Below the pieces are notes generated by a model. The model was not told where the DNA came from. It saw only the letters and a list, made by a program, of their open reading frames with translations, and did not search any database. Of a DNA stretch of 64,000 bases, positions 42,339 through 50,619 are shown in pieces. Source of the DNA: Acidobacteriota bacterium. GTDB taxonomy: Bacteria; Acidobacteriota; Terriglobia; Bryobacterales; Bryobacteraceae. The stretch lies in the NCBI GenBank assembly GCA_018268715.1, contig JAFDVZ010000016.1:186001-250000 (forward strand), written 5' to 3'. Within the stretch, counting starts at the first letter, position 1. Each line of letters opens with the position of its first letter. Made by a program: the position numbers and the translations under genes.

Positions 42339-43439
42339 TTATTCCTTCAGGGTCCAGGCCTCGACGGCGAATTCGTCGGGAGGAATCCGGTGCAGCAGGA
42401 CGTTGCGGAAGCGAATGGCGTCCTTGCGGCGGCGGCGGCCCGCGCCTCCGGCCACCGGCAGCGATTGCATGCCGCCCAGGATCTTCGGCGCGTAGTAGAA
42501 GAAGATCTTGTCGACGACGCCCGATTCGAGCGCGGCCCAATTCACCTTGCTTCCCGCTTCGATCATCAGCGACAGGTATTTTTCACGGGCCAGGTGTTCG
42601 AGGGCGGATCGCGGGTCGGCGCGTCCGTCGCGGCCGTCGGCGACGATGACCTCGACCCCGCGCTCCTCAAGCGCTTTGCGGCGCGCGACGGGAGCGGCGG
42701 AGGTGGTGACGGCCAGCACGTCCTGGCGACAGCTCTGCACCATCTTCGAGGTCAGCGGCAGGCGCAGTTGCGAATCGAGTACGACGCGCATCAGCGGGCG
42801 GCTGCGCTCTTCGCCGGTGCGGTCCGTCAGCAGGCAGTCGTCGGCAAGCACCGTGCCGATGCCGGTGAGGATGGCGTCGGAATGATGCCGCAGCAACTGC
42901 ACGTGCCCGCGGGCGGTTTCGCTGGTGATCCAGCCGCGGTTGTCCTCCGGCGCGGCGATCTTGCCGTCGAGCGTGACGGCGGCTTTCAGCGTCACCAGCG
43001 GCAGGCCCGTCTTCATGTAATGGGCGAAGGCCTCGTTCAGGTGGACCGCTTCACTGGCGAACTCATGCGCGAAGTCCACCTCGATGCCGGCGTCGCGCAG
43101 TCGCCGAATGCCCGCGCCGTGCACCTTCGGATTGGGATCCTCCATGGCGACGATGGCGCGCGCGATGCCGGCGGCGATCAGCTTGTCGGCGCAGGGACCG
43201 GTGCGGCCCTGGTGCGTGCAGGGTTCGAGCGTGATGTAGAGCGTCGCGCCGCGGGCGCGTTCGCCCGCCTGTTCGAGCGCGTAGACTTCGGCGTGCTTGA
43301 CGCCCGCATAGGTGTGGAAGCCCGTTCCCACCACCTCGCCGTCCTTCACGAGCACTGCGCCGACGGCGGGATTCGGACTGGTGCGCCCGGCGCCCTTGCG
43401 CGCCAAATCGAGCGCCTGCTGCATGTAGGATGGATTCAT
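42339..43439 (-). CDS. ribD: Bifunctional riboflavin deaminase/reductase
   Basis: 366 residues from the ATG at 43439, which overlaps the ftsY stop (ATGA). The N-terminal cytidine-deaminase-like domain has its zinc site in KHAEVYAL and EPCTHQGRTGPC, with PNPAVGAVLV near the start. The C-terminal reductase domain (from about 148) has GKIAAPEDNRGWITSETARG and a conserved MIEAGSKVNWAAL, where most family members have a Gly-Gly near this point. It performs the second and third steps after GTP cyclohydrolase in riboflavin synthesis. No FMN riboswitch lies in front of it, so expression probably follows ftsY. Confidence 0.95.
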   Translation of the reverse strand: MNPSYMQQALDLARKGAGRTSPNPAVGAVLVKDGEVVGTGFHTYAGVKHAEVYALEQAGERARGATLYITLEPCTHQGRTGPCADKLIAAGIARAIVAMEDPNPKVHGAGIRRLRDAGIEVDFAHEFASEAVHLNEAFAHYMKTGLPLVTLKAAVTLDGKIAAPEDNRGWITSETARGHVQLLRHHSDAILTGIGTVLADDCLLTDRTGEERSRPLMRVVLDSQLRLPLTSKMVQSCRQDVLAVTTSAAPVARRKALEERGVEVIVADGRDGRADPRSALEHLAREKYLSLMIEAGSKVNWAALESGVVDKIFFYYAPKILGGMQSLPVAGGAGRRRRKDAIRFRNVLLHRIPPDEFAVEAWTLKE

Positions 43440-44389
43440 TTTTCGAATAGCGACTGGATGAACTCTTCGGGATCGAACGGCAGAAGGTCCTCCACCTTCT
43501 CTCCCACGCCGATGTAGCGGATGGGCAGGTTCAGCTCCCGCGCGATGCCCACCACCACGCCGCCCTTGGCCGTGCCGTCGAGCTTGGTGAGCACGATGCC
43601 CGTGACGCCGCTGGTTTCGGTGAATTTGCGGGCCTGCTCCAGTCCGTTCTGGCCGGTGGTGGCGTCGAGCACGAGCCAAACCTCATGCGGCGCCGAAGGG
43701 ATCACCTTGGCGATGGTCCGCTTCATCTTCTCGAGCTCCGCCATCAGGTTCTCCTTCGTGTGCAGGCGTCCGGCGGTGTCGATGATGATGTAGTCGGTCT
43801 TGCGCGCCTTGGCGGCCTGGACCGCGTCGAACACGACGGCGCTCGGGTCCGCGCCGGTCTTCTGGCGGATGATGTCGGTCCCGGTGCGCTGGCCCCAGAC
43901 TTCGAGTTGCTCGATTGCGGCGGCGCGGAACGTGTCGGCGGCGCACAGCAGGATGCTGCGTCCTTCGGACTTGAACCGGGCGGTGAGCTTGCCGATCGTC
44001 GTCGTCTTGCCCGAGCCGTTCACGCCCACCACCATCAGGACGGCGGGCGGTTGACTGACGTGCGTCAGTGGCCGGTCGGTGGCCTGGAGCACTTCGAGCA
44101 GATGCTCCCGGATCAGGCTCTTCAACTCGCCGGAGTCGTTGATCAGCTTGCGGTCGACGCGCTGGCGGATCCGGTCGAGGATCTCGGTCGCCGTGCGCAC
44201 GCCGATGTCGGCGGTGATGAGCGTGTATTCGAGCTCTTCGAGAAGATCGGCGTCGATCTCCTTCTTGCCGGAGATGAGGTCTTCGACGCGATCCACCAGG
44301 CCGGCTCGCGTCTTCTGGATGCCGGTCTTGAGGCGTTCTAATAGATTCGGTTCGTCGGGCGCTGCGCCGAACAGGGTTTGAATGGCCAT
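43436..44389 (-). CDS. ftsY: Signal recognition particle receptor
   Basis: 317 residues, a short FtsY without the acidic A domain. The N-domain is helical with VEDLISGKKEIDADLLEELE. The GTPase motifs are GVNGSGKTTTIGKL (G1), the DTFRAAAIEQLEVW insertion-box start, DTAGRLHTKENLM (G3) and LTKLDGTAKGG (G4), and the end reads GVGEKVEDLLPFDPEEFIQS, as usual. It docks the SRP-ribosome complex at the inner membrane. It leads the run into ribD and ribE. Upstream, TACAAT (about 40 bases before the start on the minus strand) is a possible -10. Confidence 0.97.
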   Translation of the reverse strand: MAIQTLFGAAPDEPNLLERLKTGIQKTRAGLVDRVEDLISGKKEIDADLLEELEYTLITADIGVRTATEILDRIRQRVDRKLINDSGELKSLIREHLLEVLQATDRPLTHVSQPPAVLMVVGVNGSGKTTTIGKLTARFKSEGRSILLCAADTFRAAAIEQLEVWGQRTGTDIIRQKTGADPSAVVFDAVQAAKARKTDYIIIDTAGRLHTKENLMAELEKMKRTIAKVIPSAPHEVWLVLDATTGQNGLEQARKFTETSGVTGIVLTKLDGTAKGGVVVGIARELNLPIRYIGVGEKVEDLLPFDPEEFIQSLFEK

Positions 44390-44469
44390 GGAATCAGGAG
44401 TTCCGGATCAAATCCGATTGTATCAACCGGCCCCTTGAGCCTTGCGCGCTAAACCTCTGCCGCCCCGAG

Positions 44470-45414
44470 TCAGGCGACCGGACCGCGCAACGGGCCCCAC
44501 TGGCGGGCCACGCTCTCTCCACGTTCGGTCACCTGGGTCATTTCGACTTCGGTGAGCGGGCGGTAGTCGCGTGCGACGGCCATGGCCTGGCGGAGTTCGT
44601 CGACGCTGCGCACGCCGATGAGCGCGACGCTCACGCCGGGGATGCCGAGTACGTAGCGCACGTTGGCCGAATACTCTTCGGGCGAGGTGATGCGGGCGCG
44701 TCCGGCGGGCTGCGTGGGGCCGCCCAGCACCTTCATCGCGATGACGCCGATGTTGCGCTTGCGAGCCTCCGGCAGCACTTTCGACTCATAGCCGTAAATG
44801 TGGCGCTCCACGTAGTTGAGCACGCACATGAACAGCTCGATGTTGCCGGATTCGATGGCGGGCAGCGCGCGGGCCGGCTTCAGGTGACTGGTGCAGCCGA
44901 TGTGGCGGATGAGCCCCTTCTTCTTGGCGTCGAGCAGCGCGGCCATGGGGCCGGTGGGGCCGAGCGCCTTATTGAGGTCGGGAAAACGGTCCTCGCGGCT
45001 GATGTTGTGCAGGTGGACGCAATCGATGTAATCGGTTTGCAGTTTCCTGAGGCTGTCCTCGATCTGATAGGCGGCGTCGCCGCGGGTCAGCGTCTCCACC
45101 TTGGACACGAGAAACACCTTGTCGCGGCGGCCCTTCAACACGCGGCCGAGCTTCTCCTCCGATTGATGATAGGGCGGGGCGGTGTCGATGTAGTTGACGC
45201 CGTTGTCGAGCGCCTCGCCGATCACACGGTCCACCGTGCTTTGGGGAATGGCGGGATCGCCCAGGTACTGCGCGCCGATGCCGAGGATGCTCGCCTGAAA
45301 ATCAATTGCGCCCAACCGGCGGCGCGGAATCTCTCCAGCGGCGGCCATCAGCGGGGTTCGCAACATAGCGGCGCCGGCAATCGCTTTGCCCAGATCGCGA
45401 CGGGAAACGGACAT
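44470..45414 (-). CDS. Aldo/keto reductase with a twin-arginine-type leader
   Basis: About 314 residues from the ATG at 45414, which gives MSVSRRDLGKAIAGAAMLRT, a leader with an SRRDLGK twin-arginine-like motif and a hydrophobic stretch; an earlier in-frame ATG at 45468 would hide it. The reductase part has the Asp/Tyr pair in NYIDTAPPYHQSE, Lys in FLVSKVETL and the His in CVHLHNIS, all in the usual order. The barrel is near the normal size. Proteins of this type are common in acidobacteria and planctomycetes; whether they are exported folded with NADP bound is not established. Substrate unknown. Confidence 0.8.
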   Translation of the reverse strand: MSVSRRDLGKAIAGAAMLRTPLMAAAGEIPRRRLGAIDFQASILGIGAQYLGDPAIPQSTVDRVIGEALDNGVNYIDTAPPYHQSEEKLGRVLKGRRDKVFLVSKVETLTRGDAAYQIEDSLRKLQTDYIDCVHLHNISREDRFPDLNKALGPTGPMAALLDAKKKGLIRHIGCTSHLKPARALPAIESGNIELFMCVLNYVERHIYGYESKVLPEARKRNIGVIAMKVLGGPTQPAGRARITSPEEYSANVRYVLGIPGVSVALIGVRSVDELRQAMAVARDYRPLTEVEMTQVTERGESVARQWGPLRGPVA

Positions 45415-45452
45415 ATCAGGAGTATATACCGGGGCGTCGGCCGAAGACACGA

Positions 45453-45482
45453 AGGCCCGATCCGGCAACTCGGATCGGGCCT
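45453..45482 (-). terminator. Strong GC-rich hairpin between the DUF465 and aldo/keto reductase genes
   Basis: AGGCCCGATCCG (45453-45464) pairs perfectly with CGGATCGGGCCT (45471-45482) around a 6-base loop, a 12-bp stem 36 bases after the DUF465 stop. Six A residues lie on the plus-strand 3' side, so on the minus strand the T-run precedes rather than follows the stem. It is therefore not a textbook intrinsic terminator in that direction, but position and strength suggest an end or processing signal. Confidence 0.5.
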
Positions 45483-45517
45483 CAAAAAACTCTACCCTAA
45501 GTGCGCACCCGATGGCG

Positions 45518-45751
45518 TCAAGCGACGCTCTGAGTACGATAGCGGGCGATGATCTCCGACATCTGATCCTTGAGGTGGAGTTTCAGCTTCTTCAGCCGGT
45601 TCTCTTCAGCCTCGTCCTCAGGGGTCAGGTGGGCTTTCGCCTCAATGGCCTCAATCTGCTTCTTGAACTCAGCATGCTGTTCGGCCAGATGACGAAAATG
45701 CTCGTCCGTCGCCATCAGGTGCGCTTTCAGTTCGTCTTGATTTCTCTCCAT
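45518..45751 (-). CDS. Small DUF465 (YdcH-like) protein
   Basis: 77 residues from the ATG at 45751, preferred because GGAG lies 8 bases upstream; an in-frame ATG at 45790 would add 13 residues. The protein is one helical hairpin: MATDEHFRHLAEQHAEFKKQ, a turn at AHLTPEDEAEENR, then LKKLKLHLKDQMSEIIARY. This is the DUF465 pattern, a short soluble protein of unknown function, widespread in bacteria and strongly charged. It is flanked by a 130-bp gap upstream with several small hairpins and by the strong 12-bp hairpin downstream. Confidence 0.82.
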   Translation of the reverse strand: MERNQDELKAHLMATDEHFRHLAEQHAEFKKQIEAIEAKAHLTPEDEAEENRLKKLKLHLKDQMSEIIARYRTQSVA

Positions 45752-45883
45752 CAAGAGGTCTCCTTTAGGTTGTAGGTTTGTTTCCGACACAATGTCGGCG
45801 AGAGAAGGAAGGGGCGGTGACGCTTCATGTGTCGCATACTATCCCGCGATCGGTCACCGGCGGCCAACCGCAATATGAAAGTA

Positions 45884-46294
45884 TCATGAACAGATTCTCA
45901 TGACAATAGCGGCTTCCTCGGGGTCAGTGTAATACTTAGGTCGCCGTCCCGCCACCTCAAATCCCAGCGATTTGTAGAACTCGCGGGCAACCGCATTCGA
46001 TTCACGGACTTCCAGATACCAGGCGCCGGGCCTTCCAGCCATCGCCGAGTGGGCGAGGGCGCGACCGGCGCCGGTTCGGCGGGCCTCATTCCGCACGGCG
46101 AGGTTCAGGATTTCATACTCACCGGGGGCCAACTCCCGGGTAACGATGAAGCCGTTACAATGGCTCTCATTTTCAGCGATCAGAACGGTGTAGGCGAGGT
46201 ATTGGTCGGGCGGCCAGTGCGACGCTTCGGGGCTTTGGCCCTGGATGGCGGCGATGGCGTCGAGGTCGGAGGCGCGGGCCGGGCGGATGGTCAT
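45884..46294 (-). CDS. GNAT acetyltransferase, RimI-like
   Basis: 136 residues from the ATG at 46294, overlapping the MFS gene stop by 4 bases (ATGA). The GNAT fold is clear: MTIRPARASDLDAIAAIQ at the N-terminus, EYEILNLAVRNEARRTGAGR with the acetyl-CoA loop, then YLEVRESNAVAREFYKSLGF, the signature stretch of ribosomal-protein-alanine acetyltransferases. The end (RRPKYYTDPEEAAIVMRI) also matches RimI. Neighbouring genes are unrelated to protein modification, so a different acceptor is possible. Confidence 0.85.
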   Translation of the reverse strand: MTIRPARASDLDAIAAIQGQSPEASHWPPDQYLAYTVLIAENESHCNGFIVTRELAPGEYEILNLAVRNEARRTGAGRALAHSAMAGRPGAWYLEVRESNAVAREFYKSLGFEVAGRRPKYYTDPEEAAIVMRICS

Positions 46295-47514
46295 GCGGCC
46301 TTTCCGACGGATGCGCGCAGCACCCCCCAGGCAAGCAACGGAAGCAGGCTGAACGATAGGCACACGGGCGCGAAACCGTGCAGGTGGATCAACTGTCCGA
46401 TCAGCGGCGACACGAACGCCTGCATGACGCCGTAGGCCAGCGTCAGGGCCGAGACGCTGAGCCCCGCGCGCGCCGCGCCGAAGAAGTCGATGGGCATGAC
46501 GTAGACGTTCGTGCTCATCACCAGCGTCCAGAAGAAGCTGAAGCAGATGGCGGCGGCGGCCCACGCGGCGTTCGGCATGTAGGGGACCGCGGCCGTCCCC
46601 AGCAGCAGCACCGCGCTCACCAGACAGATGCGCATGCGGGCGCGCGTCACCGGCATGCCGGCGCGGATCAGACGGTAGGCCATCGCTCCGCCCACGAGTC
46701 CTCCGGCGGTGGCGAAGATGGGCGGGATCCAGGCGAACTGGCGATTGGCTTCCGCCTGCGACAGGCCGCGGGCTTCGACGAAGTAGAGTGTGGTCCAGTT
46801 GGTCCACAGCGTGTACATCGTCATGTAGAGCAGATTGGCGACGACCAGTCCCCAGAAGCGCCGATCGCGCAGCATGGCGTTTGCGTCGTCTCCCGCGCGG
46901 CCCGGCGGCGGGGGCGCGGCGGGGATCCTGCGCGAGGTGTACAGCCAGGCCGGGATCCACAGGAATCCGAGTGCGCCGCAGAACACGAAGACGCTGCGCC
47001 ATCCGAAGGGTCCGGCGAGAAAGCCGACCAACAGAGGCGCTGCGATGCCTCCAATGCTGAGCCCGATCTGATTCACCGCCGTGCCGATGGCCAGTTCGCG
47101 CGGCTCGAGATACATGCCGTTGGCCTTGCCGAAGCCCGGCACCGAGGCCGCCTCCGCCGCGCCCAGCAGCGCGCGGCAGAGCAGCACGGATTCGAAGGCG
47201 CCCGCGAGTCCGGTGAACATGCCGGCCAGCGACCACAGGGCCACGGCCACCGTCGTGCCGCGGTCGAGGCCCGTGCGGTCCAGGAAGTAGCCGGCAAACG
47301 GCGCCGCCGCCGCGTAGGCGATCGAGAAGGCGAACAGCAGCATTCCGTAGTCGCGGTCGGTCAGGTGGAATTCGGCCTTGAGCGTCGGCGCGGTGGCGGC
47401 CAGCAGTTGGCGATCCAGGTAGTTCAGCGTGGACGACGCCAGGAATACGAAAATCGCGATCCAGCGCGCGGGGATGAGCCCGCGCGGGTTAGCGGAACTC
47501 GATGGTCCGGACAT
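46291..47514 (-). CDS. MFS transporter, hexuronate/anion-cation symporter type
   Basis: 407 residues with about 12 membrane helices. The N-terminal helix with FLASSTLNYLDRQLLAATAP, then LTDRDYGMLLFAFSIAYAAA, is characteristic of the ExuT-like group (anion:cation symporters for sugar acids). The loop with AGYFLDRTGLDRG corresponds to the conserved loop after helix 2, and GFGKANGMYLEPRELAIGTA to the region before helix 5. A proton-coupled importer of uronate-like acids is likely, which fits the uronate-dehydrogenase-like gene at 4 kb. Its first 26 bases overlap the end of the upstream gene, and its stop overlaps the acetyltransferase start. Confidence 0.85.
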   Translation of the reverse strand: MSGPSSSANPRGLIPARWIAIFVFLASSTLNYLDRQLLAATAPTLKAEFHLTDRDYGMLLFAFSIAYAAAAPFAGYFLDRTGLDRGTTVAVALWSLAGMFTGLAGAFESVLLCRALLGAAEAASVPGFGKANGMYLEPRELAIGTAVNQIGLSIGGIAAPLLVGFLAGPFGWRSVFVFCGALGFLWIPAWLYTSRRIPAAPPPPGRAGDDANAMLRDRRFWGLVVANLLYMTMYTLWTNWTTLYFVEARGLSQAEANRQFAWIPPIFATAGGLVGGAMAYRLIRAGMPVTRARMRICLVSAVLLLGTAAVPYMPNAAWAAAAICFSFFWTLVMSTNVYVMPIDFFGAARAGLSVSALTLAYGVMQAFVSPLIGQLIHLHGFAPVCLSFSLLPLLAWGVLRASVGKAA

Positions 47515-49156
47515 CGCCCGCAGTCCCCAGTTTTGCGTCCTTCTCAGGCTTGTACTCCACGTTCACGGCCCGAGCCGGATTCTGCGGGCCGCAGCCCAAG
47601 GAAAGCTCGCCTCCACCGGTGAGCGCGATCTTGCCTGGATCGCGGATGGCCAGCGCCAGCGTGGTCTTCGGCGCGGTCTGCACCACGATTTTGGCGCGCC
47701 CCGCGGTCAGGCAATCGACGCGCACCAGTTTGCCCTCGGCCTTCGCGACCGGCCCGGCCGGCCCGTCCCACCATTCCACCGGCTTTTCCGGAACCGCGCC
47801 GCCCTTGGCCATCTCGGTTCGCGCCTTGGCCTCCGCCGCGCGCACTTCGGCGAGGCCCTGGTTCTTCAACTTCTCGAGTTCGCGCGCCTCCTCATCGGCC
47901 ACGCGCTTGCGCTCGGCGGCTTCGAAGTCGGCGCGCGCCACTTCGTTCTCGCGGCGGATCTGGCGCAGGCGCTCACGCTCCTGCTGGTCCACCGCGGCGT
48001 TCTCGGCGGCCACCCAAGCCTTACTCGCCTCGGCGAACTGGTTGTTGGCGGCGTAGGCGAGCGCGGATTGCTTCCACAACTCGACGTTGCGCGGAGCCAG
48101 CTTGGCGGCCTTGCCCAACTCGGCGGCCTTTACGTTCGGGGCCGTCGCCAACGCCGCCAGACGTACATGCGGATCGGGCCACTTCGGATTCGTTTCGATC
48201 GCCTTGACGGCGCCTTCCTTGGTCCCCGCGCCGAGCATCGCGCGAGCGCTCTTCGATCCGGCCTTTACGGCTGCTTGATAGAGCCTTGGGGCTTCCGGAT
48301 CCTTGCGGCGTTCGGCCAGCACGGCCTGGCCTTCGGTGGCCTCCGGGCCGGTCAGCGCCTTGTAGGCGGCCTCTGCCTGAGCGCCCTTTGCGGGATCGGC
48401 CAGCAGGACGTCGGCGAGTGCGATGTTCCCGTCGTAGGCGGCTGCTTCGCGCACCACGAAGTCGCGGTCGGCGAGCGCGCGGCCGGAGAAGGGAACCGGG
48501 GCGAATGCGCCGGCCTTGAAATATGCGTCCACGCGCTTGTCCATCTCAGCGCCGGATTTTTCGAACGCGTTGCGGCAGGCGACATCGTAATCGGCGCCAT
48601 GCGCCATGTTCGACAGCAGCACGCGCAGGCGGCCGGAGTAGTCCGGGGCGGTCGCGTACAAGTGCAGCCGCGCCCAATCCCGTGTGCGGTCGGCGGCGGG
48701 CGGCGGAATGCCCAACGTCAGCTTCGGACCGTTTGCATCGAGCGTCGAAAGCAGCGCGATCAGTCCGCTGTCGACGCCGGGCGGCAGGCGTCCCGTGTTG
48801 TCTTCGAGCAGAATGCGCACGCAGGCCTTCCGCCATTCGGGATTCAATTCGCCCGAGGTGTCGAGCACGGAGATCCACGCGTCGCGCGCCATGCCGATCG
48901 CCCCGGGCACGGTGGCGCGCGGATTCTTCAGGACGAGAATGCGTATGGGCCAGAGGGAGCCCGGGTCCTTCAATCCCAATAACTCGCCGAACGTGTATCG
49001 AAGCTGTTCGGCTTCGGCCATCACGTGGCGGGCGGCCTTCTCGCCCGCTGGACTCAGGACCTCAAAAGGGCCGGATTGAATGCGGATCCAGAGCTCCTCG
49101 GCCGAAGCGAGGATGGCTGCCGCCGCGAACGCCGCCAGTCGAAGTGAGTGCCGCAC
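47489..49156 (-). CDS. Secreted TPR-like protein of unknown function
   Basis: 555 residues with a signal peptide (MRHSLRLAAFAAAAILASA). The N-terminal half (EELWIRIQSGPFEVLSPAGE, RYTFGELLGL, ILVLKNPRA) resembles the peptidase-like fragments found in many acidobacterial secreted proteins but lacks a zinc motif. The middle consists of TPR-like helices (about 230-390; VLAERRKDPEAPRLYQAAVK and LAPRNVELWKQSALAYAANN). A charged coiled coil follows (about 395-450) and a small beta domain ends the protein. Two Cys residues near 490 and 525 may pair. It overlaps the MFS gene by 26 bases, so the two are probably translated in turn. Confidence 0.72.
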   Translation of the reverse strand: MRHSLRLAAFAAAAILASAEELWIRIQSGPFEVLSPAGEKAARHVMAEAEQLRYTFGELLGLKDPGSLWPIRILVLKNPRATVPGAIGMARDAWISVLDTSGELNPEWRKACVRILLEDNTGRLPPGVDSGLIALLSTLDANGPKLTLGIPPPAADRTRDWARLHLYATAPDYSGRLRVLLSNMAHGADYDVACRNAFEKSGAEMDKRVDAYFKAGAFAPVPFSGRALADRDFVVREAAAYDGNIALADVLLADPAKGAQAEAAYKALTGPEATEGQAVLAERRKDPEAPRLYQAAVKAGSKSARAMLGAGTKEGAVKAIETNPKWPDPHVRLAALATAPNVKAAELGKAAKLAPRNVELWKQSALAYAANNQFAEASKAWVAAENAAVDQQERERLRQIRRENEVARADFEAAERKRVADEEARELEKLKNQGLAEVRAAEAKARTEMAKGGAVPEKPVEWWDGPAGPVAKAEGKLVRVDCLTAGRAKIVVQTAPKTTLALAIRDPGKIALTGGGELSLGCGPQNPARAVNVEYKPEKDAKLGTAGDVRTIEFR

Positions 49157-49186
49157 CTGATTGCGATTGTATCGATTGCGGCCGGG

Positions 49187-49858
49187 TCATTTGGCGGACG
49201 TGGTGATGACGACGGCCCGCGCCGGCTGTTTTGAGGCTCCGCGGTAGGCGTGCGGTTCGGCCGAATCGAAGTAGACGCTGTCGCCCGCGCGCAGGGTATG
49301 GGTCTCGTCCTGATAGCGGACCTCGAGCGTCCCTTCAAGCACGTGGATGAACTCCGCGCCTTCGTGGAAATGCTCGTCCGGCGGGTCGCCGTCGCGTTTG
49401 GGGAACTCCGCCAGGTAGGCCTGCAGCGTCTTCTCCTGCGCGGCGAAGGCGAGGCATTCGAAGAAGTAGCCGGGGCGCGGCGCATCCGGCCGTTCCGGGA
49501 AGCGGATGCGTTCGGCGCCGCGTGTGAGCGCGAAGGTGCGCTTGCGGCGGCGATCGGTGAAGAAGTGGTCCACGCCGACGTCGAAGACCATGGCGATGCG
49601 GGCCAGCGTCGGCAGCGTCGGGATCAACTTGCCGTTTTCGAGTTGCGACAGCATCGACGCCGAGAGCCCGGTGTGTTTGCCCAGGTCGACCAGGGCGATC
49701 TTCTTGCGCAGGCGCAACTGTTTCAGTTTGCGGCCGATCTCGTAGCCGGTCAGCGCTCGCCGGATGGTCTCGTCGCTGTTTTCAGTCAGCACCATGTCAA
49801 GTTTAGCATTGCTGAAAGATTGCTGGAATCGTTTCTCAGGGCTGAATTCAAGTTTCAT
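49187..49858 (-). CDS. XRE-family regulator with a C-terminal cupin
   Basis: 223 residues from the ATG at 49858; an ATG at 49900 is also in frame but would lie upstream of the likely transcript start. The helix-turn-helix (about 35-95) has RKLKQLRLRKKIALVDLGKH and then TGLSASMLSQLENGKLIPTL. The cupin_2 barrel follows (about 150-215): EHFHEGAEFIHVLEGTLEVR, then DSVYFDSAEPHAYRG, with His residues able to hold a metal or small ligand. Proteins of this design repress or activate genes of small-molecule metabolism. It is divergent from the ECF sigma gene (77 bp between starts) and may regulate it or itself. Confidence 0.85.
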   Translation of the reverse strand: MKLEFSPEKRFQQSFSNAKLDMVLTENSDETIRRALTGYEIGRKLKQLRLRKKIALVDLGKHTGLSASMLSQLENGKLIPTLPTLARIAMVFDVGVDHFFTDRRRKRTFALTRGAERIRFPERPDAPRPGYFFECLAFAAQEKTLQAYLAEFPKRDGDPPDEHFHEGAEFIHVLEGTLEVRYQDETHTLRAGDSVYFDSAEPHAYRGASKQPARAVVITTSAK

Positions 49859-49886
49859 TGACACTGGAATGTCTTCAATAGGGCTG

Positions 49887-49914
49887 TTAGGCTCAGGCAT
49901 AGAGAAGTCAATTG
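49887..49914 (-). promoter_or_regulatory. Weak candidate promoter of the XRE-cupin gene
   Basis: On the minus strand TTGACT (49914-49909) is followed after 16 bases by TAACAG. The -35 matches five of six consensus positions, the -10 only three. A start near 49880 would place the ATG at 49858 about 20 bases downstream, which supports that start over 49900. On the other strand a perfect TTGACA (49858-49863) could serve the sigma gene, but no good -10 lies at 17 bp. Confidence 0.3.
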
Positions 49915-49935
49915 GATTCCGCGAACGGACGCAAG

Positions 49936-50568
49936 ATGCAAAACTGGGTTGATTCTGGATTTCTGGCCGGGTTCGAAGACGACCGCCTGGTGGAGCTGGC
50001 GCAAGGCGGCGACCAGCTAGCCTACGCCGAACTGGTGCGCCGCCACAAACCGGCATGCATGAAGACGGCGCTTTCCATCCTGCGCGACTGGCAGGACGCC
50101 GAGGACGACACGCAAATCGCCCTGTGGAAAGCCTACCAACACCTCGCTGGCTTCCAGCGCGATTCGAAGTTTTCAACGTGGTTGACCCGCATTGTCGTAA
50201 ACCAGTGCCTGATGCGGATCCGCCGGCGCAAGCGCGCCCGATTCCTGTTCATTGACGAAGGCGTGGCGGACCACGACCTGGCCGTCATCGAACTTGCGAG
50301 CCGCGATCGCACACCCGAACAGTCGCTGGCGAGCAGTGAGATGGCGGCGGTGCTCGACAGGGAAATCCGGCGCATTCCGCCGCTGCTGCGCAACGTGTTC
50401 CTGCTGCGTGAGGTGCACCAGTTGCCGATGGCCGCCGTGGCCCAGCGGCTGGGCATTTCCGTGTGCGCCGCCAAGACGCGTCTGCTGCGGGCTCGCGTCG
50501 AACTGCGGGAGCGCCTGCGGAAGCATTGCGGCCGCCTGGGCGCCGCCACCCTGACCGCCGAAGCATAG
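49936..50568 (+). CDS. ECF-family RNA polymerase sigma factor
   Basis: About 210 residues from the ATG at 49936; a TTG at 49912 is also possible. Region 2 is clear: YAELVRRHKPACMKTALSIL, RDWQDAEDDTQIALWKAYQH and then FSTWLTRIVVNQCLMRIRRR. Region 4 reads LLRNVFLLREVHQLPMAAVA followed by QRLGISVCAAKTRLLRARVE. No anti-sigma gene adjoins it, unlike most ECF systems; the divergent gene is the XRE-cupin regulator, and the amidohydrolase gene follows 51 bp downstream. The trigger and target promoter are unknown. Confidence 0.92.
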   Translation: MQNWVDSGFLAGFEDDRLVELAQGGDQLAYAELVRRHKPACMKTALSILRDWQDAEDDTQIALWKAYQHLAGFQRDSKFSTWLTRIVVNQCLMRIRRRKRARFLFIDEGVADHDLAVIELASRDRTPEQSLASSEMAAVLDREIRRIPPLLRNVFLLREVHQLPMAAVAQRLGISVCAAKTRLLRARVELRERLRKHCGRLGAATLTAEA

Positions 50569-50619
50569 ACAGCGGCCGTCCGGCCACCGGTTGCTATCCT
50601 ATAGGTTTCACTGCTGGCC

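Noticed and set aside
44390-44469. FMN riboswitch before the ftsY-ribD-ribE run
   Set aside because: The 80-bp gap is too short and lacks the conserved RFN elements.
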